From a virus, in the IMG/VR virus record IMGVR_UViG_3300010373_000016, positions 1 to 44,123 of that record: a stretch of DNA of 44,123 nt, one strand, 5' to 3'. The number at the start of each line of letters is the position of its first letter. Position 1 is the first letter of the stretch. Below are positions 41,657 to 44,123 of the stretch, piece after piece. The notes under the pieces are model-generated. The model did not search any database. It saw only the letters and a program-made list of their open reading frames with translations, and was not told the DNA's origin. A program made the position numbers and the translations under genes.

Positions 41657-41732
41657 TGCAGGTGGTGGGATTCGAACCCACAAATTGCCCGTACTGCGAA
41701 TACGTTGCGTCTGCCATTTCCGCCACACCTGC
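41657..41732 (-). tRNA. tRNA-like gene with Leu-type body and CGC anticodon
   Basis: All helices form: acceptor GCAGGTG/CACCTGC (7 bp), D-arm GCG/CGC with a Leu/Ser-type large loop, and T-arm GTGGG TTCGAAT CCCAC. The anticodon arm (ACGTA/TACGG, loop TTCGCAG) gives CGC, which reads Ala GCG. The variable region is only 7 nt although the body looks like a class II tRNA-Leu. The 3' end reads A then CCC, not CCA. It may be a recoded, degenerate or suppressor-like tRNA. Confidence 0.75.
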
Positions 41733-41738
41733 ATAAAG

Positions 41739-41763
41739 AGCCCAGCTTCACGGCTGGGCTTTT
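41739..41763. terminator. Hairpin terminator AGCCCAGC/GCTGGGCT
   Basis: An 8-bp perfect stem with a 6-nt loop, followed by TTT on the plus strand and by TCTTT on the minus strand. It lies between the tRNA-like gene and the small gene at 41767. A hairpin with the same seven-base stem stands at 41266-41285. Probably bidirectional. Confidence 0.6.
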
Positions 41764-41766
41764 CGC

Positions 41767-41886
41767 TTACGCCGCCCAGTTAATAGGGCAGGCGCAACGG
41801 TGCCGCAGTAATGCGCGCTTCAATGCCAAGCGCATACGAACTCGTTCCCAGAGTAGCTGCCGTGTTGACGATAGCTTAATGCTCAT
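41767..41886 (-). CDS. Small basic protein, 39 aa
   Basis: ATG 41886 (GGGAG 9 nt upstream) to TAA at 41767-41769. It encodes an Arg/Leu-rich amphipathic helix (LSSTRQLLWERVRMRLALKR) and ends RHRCACPINWAA with two Cys. The start lies 2 nt after the preceding stop. It could be a small nucleic-acid-binding protein. The Shine-Dalgarno makes it credible. Confidence 0.55.
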   Translation of the reverse strand: MSIKLSSTRQLLWERVRMRLALKRALLRHRCACPINWAA

Positions 41887-41888
41887 GG

Positions 41889-42080
41889 CTAGATTCTCCC
41901 TGTGAATGACATAGCGTAGGGCATCGCCACTACGCGCCCGTCTTTACGCACATGCAAGCGGACAGACTCGTTAGCCTTCACATCAAGGCGCTGCGAGTGT
42001 TTGGCTGTCCACATCCACTTGCCGGACACAAACCTCTCAGTCAGTGCCGCTGTCGTCAGCTTGAATCTCAAGAAAACCAT
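41889..42080 (-). CDS. Hypothetical 63-aa beta-type protein
   Basis: Start ATG 42080, preceded by GGGAGGG with 5-nt spacing. The sequence MVFLRFKLTTAALTERFVSGKW...VKANESVRLHVRKDGRVVA suggests five short strands, a small barrel-like fold. It is the last gene before the regulatory hub. Function is unknown. Confidence 0.6.
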   Translation of the reverse strand: MVFLRFKLTTAALTERFVSGKWMWTAKHSQRLDVKANESVRLHVRKDGRVVAMPYAMSFTGRI

Positions 42081-42103
42081 GTTATCCCTCCCAGTCAACA
42101 TAA

Positions 42104-42187
42104 CCGTAGCTTATCACAGCTTATCGGGATACGCTACGGGCTAAGCCGTGTCGTCGAGATAGTTAAGCTATAACTTTAGTTAAGTCG
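42104..42187. promoter_or_regulatory. TTAAGCTA motif cluster, left edge of regulatory hub
   Basis: Copies: TAGCTTAT (minus orientation, 42106), CAGCTTAT (42117), CTAAGCC (42141), TTAAGCTATAAC (42163-42174) and GTTAAGTCG (42179-42187). They stand in the gap between the last minus-strand gene and a small plus-strand ORF, as expected for a switch region. Confidence 0.5.
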
Positions 42188-42200
42188 ACACTCTTGGAGG

Positions 42201-42214
42201 CTCGTATATACGAG
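42201..42214 (+). promoter_or_regulatory. Perfect palindrome between Shine-Dalgarno and start codon
   Basis: CTCGTATATACGAG is a 14-bp perfect palindrome. GGAGG (42196-42200) lies directly before and GATG directly after, so a hairpin would bring the ribosome-binding site next to the ATG at 42216. It could also be a DNA operator. Confidence 0.5.
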
Positions 42215-42215
42215 G

Positions 42216-42317
42216 ATGAAAAGCGATCAGGTCTTGGAGACTGGTGAAATGCTGATTGTATGGAGTCTGATCACCTGTTACTTGATTTTGGCAAACTTTG
42301 GGATGTTGTTTGGGTAA
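42216..42317 (+). CDS. Small plus-strand membrane protein, 33 aa
   Basis: An ORF from ATG 42216 to TAA 42315-42317: MKSDQVLETGEMLIVWSLIT, then CYLILANFGMLFG. It has one membrane segment. It is the only plus-strand gene inside the minus-strand block, in the regulatory hub, which is where lysogeny-expressed exclusion genes often lie. The GGAGG is far away unless the palindrome folds. Followed by a hairpin at 42338-42366. Confidence 0.45.
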   Translation: MKSDQVLETGEMLIVWSLITCYLILANFGMLFG

Positions 42318-42337
42318 GTTTGTAATTTCGGGTGAAC

Positions 42338-42366
42338 AGGCGGGGCAAGCGTGATAGGTCCCGCCT
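42338..42366 (+). terminator. Weak hairpin after small plus-strand ORF
   Basis: Arms AGGCGGG (42338-42344) and CCCGCCT (42360-42366) enclose a 15-nt loop. No U-tract follows. It might end transcription of the 33-aa ORF. Confidence 0.35.
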
Positions 42367-42374
42367 TGTGGCGG

Positions 42375-42481
42375 TTAAGCTATATCGCGGCGGGTACGAC
42401 TCACCAGTCACGTAGTTAAATCGTACCTTTAAAGAGAAGCCAGCCCTCATACTATTGTCTACAATTAAGTTAAGTCGTATC
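42375..42481. promoter_or_regulatory. Hub operators: TTAAGCTA and GTTAAGTCGTATC copies
   Basis: TTAAGCTA at 42375-42382, GTTAAATCGTACC at 42415-42427 (11 of 13 like the next) and GTTAAGTCGTATC at 42469-42481. An exact inverted copy of the last one stands at 43029-43041, and its first 9 bases also at 42179. These four copies surround the 90-aa gene. Confidence 0.5.
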
Positions 42482-42492
42482 CATCAAATAAA

Positions 42493-42520
42493 AAGCCTTC
42501 AACCGCGTGGCTGAAGGCTT
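42493..42520 (-). terminator. Terminator of the 90-aa gene
   Basis: Arms AAGCCTTCA and TGAAGGCTT (9 bp) with a GC-rich loop, followed on the minus strand by TTTTTATTTG. A good intrinsic terminator for the gene at 42546. Confidence 0.75.
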
Positions 42521-42545
42521 GAAAGTTCACGCTGCCGAGATACAG

Positions 42546-42818
42546 CTAAACTGGATCTACTAGATGCATTTCTGAGCGTCGTTCGGCGGCTAGTTCTTCT
42601 GCTAGAAACGCTGCTGCAATGCGTCGTTGGCCGGGCGACATTGCTTTTACTCTTGCTTCTACCGTTGTCCTTGCCTCTCTGTGGAGACGTGCTTGCAGAA
42701 TGTCATCTGGCGTCCAATTGCCTATCTTAGTTGCGGCTTTGGCTAGTATCCGCTCAGCTTTCTGGGGAGGCAGAGCCTTCAAAGCTTCAGCTACTGCGCG
42801 CTTCAGTGAATCAGTCAT
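42546..42818 (-). CDS. Hypothetical regulator candidate, 90 aa
   Basis: Start ATG 42818, with GAGG 7 nt upstream. The protein is helical and basic (SLKRAVAEALKALPPQKAERILAK ... TIVEARVKAMSPGQRRIAAAFLAEE, approximately). It stands alone between four copies of GTTAAGTCGTATC-type sites, with its own extended -10 promoter and terminator, the position of an immunity gene. No classic HTH is evident, so the regulator role is inferred from context only. Confidence 0.55.
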   Translation of the reverse strand: MTDSLKRAVAEALKALPPQKAERILAKAATKIGNWTPDDILQARLHREARTTVEARVKAMSPGQRRIAAAFLAEELAAERRSEMHLVDPV

Positions 42819-42844
42819 ATTTATGCCTCGCTGAATGTTCAACT

Positions 42845-42850
42845 ATTGTA
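42845..42850 (-). promoter_or_regulatory. Extended -10 promoter of the 90-aa gene
   Basis: On the minus strand TGGTACAAT is an extended -10 (TGn plus TACAAT, 42845-42850), about 27 nt upstream of the start. The -35 is poor. Strength is uncertain. Confidence 0.4.
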
Positions 42851-42905
42851 CCACGATACAGTTTAGCAAACAGGCTTACTGAGCCAATCTCGGAGTTAAT
42901 CCGTC

Positions 42906-42917
42906 ACCATATGTGGT
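42906..42917. promoter_or_regulatory. ACCATATGTGGT near-palindrome
   Basis: Contained in CACCATATGTGGTG with 5-bp inverted arms. It shares ACCATAT..GGT with the site before the RHH gene at 29458. The gap 42851-43083 holds no convincing gene, only this, the operator at 43029-43041 and an AGCTTAGCTA element at 43061. Confidence 0.4.
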
Positions 42918-43083
42918 GGCATAGGTGGGTAAAAGGAGTGTCCCGCTACCCCCTACTGCACCCATTGCGGCGCGGCGCGCGAGCCCGGCCAAAGGGAGCA
43001 TACACCCCAAGCCCAAAAATTCAGAAACGATACGACTTAACTAAAAACCGCAACAGCACTAGCTTAGCTATCGACCTACTATA

Positions 43084-43335
43084 CTAACTAATAGTCGAAA
43101 GATTACGCTTATCGCGCCAGGATTTAATACCGCACCAAAACCGTCGCAAGGCGTACCATCCTCCTAATACAACTAGAAGCGCCAGTACACCGCAGTCATC
43201 TCCCTGCCGACGGATCACACAGACGAGAAGAAATAGCGCTAGCCCTGGCACTACTATCCTCCATCCGACAGCGCAGCCGGTCACGCATACGGAAAGAAGT
43301 ACCGCAGCCTCTAAGGTCGTATTAATGCTACTCAT
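43084..43335 (-). CDS. Small membrane protein, 83 aa
   Basis: Three hydrophobic stretches are visible (LEAAVLLSVCVTGCAVGW, IVVPGLALFLLVCVI and VLALLVVLGGWYAL), then a basic tail with RRFWCGIKSWRDKR. The start overlaps the upstream stop as TAATG, so it is coupled to the 170-aa gene. Early expressed membrane proteins of phages often exclude superinfection; that is a guess here. Confidence 0.62.
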   Translation of the reverse strand: MSSINTTLEAAVLLSVCVTGCAVGWRIVVPGLALFLLVCVIRRQGDDCGVLALLVVLGGWYALRRFWCGIKSWRDKRNLSTIS

Positions 43336-43847
43336 TACTGACGGTGTTCGGCACCGAAGGAAGTGCCTTCATAAAAGCCGCGAAGCCATTCATTATCTGT
43401 ATTTTGCGGAGCGGGAACAAGGCGCTTTTCGAAAGCGAGAAGAATGCCGGCGTGAAAACCTCTATAGTAGCTAGAATTTCCGTCGCCCTCTACAGCATGT
43501 TTAAGAGATGAAGAAGCCAAGCTATGAGTAGTTGGCAGCGCTAAAACTTGCTTAGCTTTTAACTCCCGATCTCTTTCGGCTCGGGCAGCCGCACTGCCTT
43601 TAGCTTCCTGTTCGGCACAGAAGCGGTTAACACATTCAACATGGGCAGCGGTCTTATTATCCTTGCCCGGGTTGGCGGTTGGCAGATATATAGCTTCGCC
43701 CTCCTTTATATGATGGCGACAAGCTTTGATCCGGCAGCGTAAACCGTCTTGCCTGGTAGCTGCCGGCTTGACTATAGCGCGAGATTTCAATTCAAAAGCC
43801 GCCTCCAGTTCGGAAGCAGCATCCCAGCGAAAGCGAGTATCAGTCAT
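43335..43847 (-). CDS. Hypothetical 170-aa protein, first early gene
   Basis: Start ATG 43847 with GAGG upstream, 22 nt downstream of the promoter at 43869-43896. It contains a possible zinc site: CRIKACRHHI (about 37-46) and HVECVNRFC (about 68-76), a pattern like small Zn-finger domains. The middle is helical and charged, and the C-terminus has YYRGFHAGILLAFEKR and WLRGFYEGTSF, two similar aromatic/Gly segments. Function is unknown. It is the first gene transcribed on the minus strand, next to attP. Confidence 0.65.
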   Translation of the reverse strand: MTDTRFRWDAASELEAAFELKSRAIVKPAATRQDGLRCRIKACRHHIKEGEAIYLPTANPGKDNKTAAHVECVNRFCAEQEAKGSAAARAERDRELKAKQVLALPTTHSLASSSLKHAVEGDGNSSYYRGFHAGILLAFEKRLVPAPQNTDNEWLRGFYEGTSFGAEHRQ

Positions 43848-43868
43848 ATATGTACCTCGTAGCTTAAC

Positions 43869-43896
43869 TATATACGATGAATGTCCAAAATGTCTA
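43869..43896 (-). promoter_or_regulatory. Early promoter of the leftward block
   Basis: On the minus strand TAGACA (-35, 43891-43896), a 16-bp spacer and TATATA (-10, 43869-43874). A TTAAGCTA copy follows immediately downstream (43860-43867), where a bound regulator would block initiation. Confidence 0.5.
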
Positions 43897-43924
43897 GACG
43901 AAAATAATATTTGAGCGTATGATT

Positions 43925-43971
43925 AGGTCTACAGAAGAGAAACGTTTCGGATTGCAGATCGGTCAGGTCTA
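43925..43971. promoter_or_regulatory. Possible left attP arm repeats
   Basis: Two copies of AGGTCTA at 43925-43931 and 43965-43971, 40 bp apart, just left of the tRNA-like core. Possible integrase or helper sites. Confidence 0.35.
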
Positions 43972-43976
43972 AAATT

Positions 43977-44020
43977 TGGAGCGTAAGGGAGTCGAACCCT
44001 TGACCTCTTCAATGCCATGC
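43977..44020 (-). other. attP: attP core: 3' half of tRNA-Ala(GGC)
   Basis: On the minus strand this reads anticodon loop ATGGCAT, 3' anticodon stem TGAAG, variable AGGTC, T-arm AAGGG TTCGACT CCCTT and acceptor end ACGCTCC A. These are tRNA positions 32-73 of tRNA-Ala with anticodon GGC, with no 5' half. Phages that integrate in tRNA genes carry exactly this part so that the gene is restored. It spans the join of the circle, 150-200 bp from int. Confidence 0.88.
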
Positions 44021-44123
44021 GATACGGTCAAAACCACTCTGGTAGCGGGTTTTAAGACTTTAGTATGGCAGGATTAAGACGCGTGTCGACTTTAGTGGGA
44101 GATCCCGCGTCTTCACCCCCCAA
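44001..44123. repeat. Terminal direct repeat, right copy
   Basis: Identical to bases 1-123. See the left copy for interpretation. Confidence 0.95.

Noticed and set aside
1-44123. T7-type (Autographivirus) assignment
   Set aside because: No single-subunit RNA polymerase is encoded, replication genes are prim-pol/VapE type, and an integrase is present.

Overview
The window is a complete temperate phage genome. The last 123 bases repeat the first 123 exactly, so the circular unit is 44,000 bp. The only recombinase, a tyrosine integrase, lies next to a sequence identical in layout to the 3' half of a host tRNA-Ala(GGC) gene (anticodon loop to discriminator base). This tRNA-like piece spans the join of the circle and is the obvious attP. 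The particle genes form a T7/BPP-1-type podovirus set: TerL, a 616-aa head-tail connector portal, scaffold, capsid, gp11- and gp12-like tail tube proteins, gp13/14/15/16-like internal proteins and a gp17-like fibre N-terminus. There is no T7-type RNA polymerase, so transcription must rely on the host enzyme. GC is moderate. The host is not identifiable from the sequence alone. A Gram-negative host is likely from the virion type and Sec signals, and the GloVer/Vgb-like propeller repeats in the 1218-aa protein hint at soil bacteria such as Acidobacteriota (inference).

Layout. 1-1103: attP arm, integrase, terminator. 1111-25582 (+ strand): packaging, head, tail, internal proteins, fibre, holin/endolysin, then a 1218-aa secreted-looking propeller protein. 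25563-43847 (- strand): one long early/replication block with many ATGA, GTGA and TAATG overlaps. In transcription order it holds small proteins, an immunity-like intergenic hub (42.1-43.1 kb), a tRNA-like gene, an Ala-rich repeat protein, a MerR-type HTH protein, prim-pol, VapE-type helicase, Dam-like methylase, SNF2 helicase, an Acb2/Tad1-like anti-defence protein, tRNA(CAT), a RecB/Cas4-like nuclease, a DUF2815 SSB, a CopG regulator, family-A DNA polymerase, a RuvC-like resolvase and zinc-rich small proteins. The + and - blocks converge and overlap by 20 bp at 25563-25582.

How it works together. After entry the genome circularises and either integrates at tRNA-Ala or replicates with its own prim-pol, VapE helicase, PolA and SSB, resolved by the RuvC-like enzyme. 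Late + strand genes seem to be read from three promoters (1111, 7320, 20106) that share a TTAAGCTATAGC-type element between or over the -35 and -10 boxes. The same half-site occurs in almost every other intergenic gap, including the replication-operon promoter at 39.8 kb. That points to a phage-wide regulator using dispersed operators, yet no classical CI-like repressor gene is visible.

The main novelties are: (i) the dispersed TTAAGCTA operator/promoter system; (ii) three late proteins with Sec signal peptides, one a two-propeller 1218-aa protein; (iii) a structured leader that sequesters the capsid ribosome-binding site; (iv) an Acb2/Tad1-like sponge next to a tRNA(CAT) with an unpaired first acceptor position; (v) a Leu-like tRNA body with a CGC anticodon and no long variable arm; (vi) a nearly pure GCT-codon repeat encoding a 70-residue Ala/Asp helix; (vii) several unlisted small genes, some nested.
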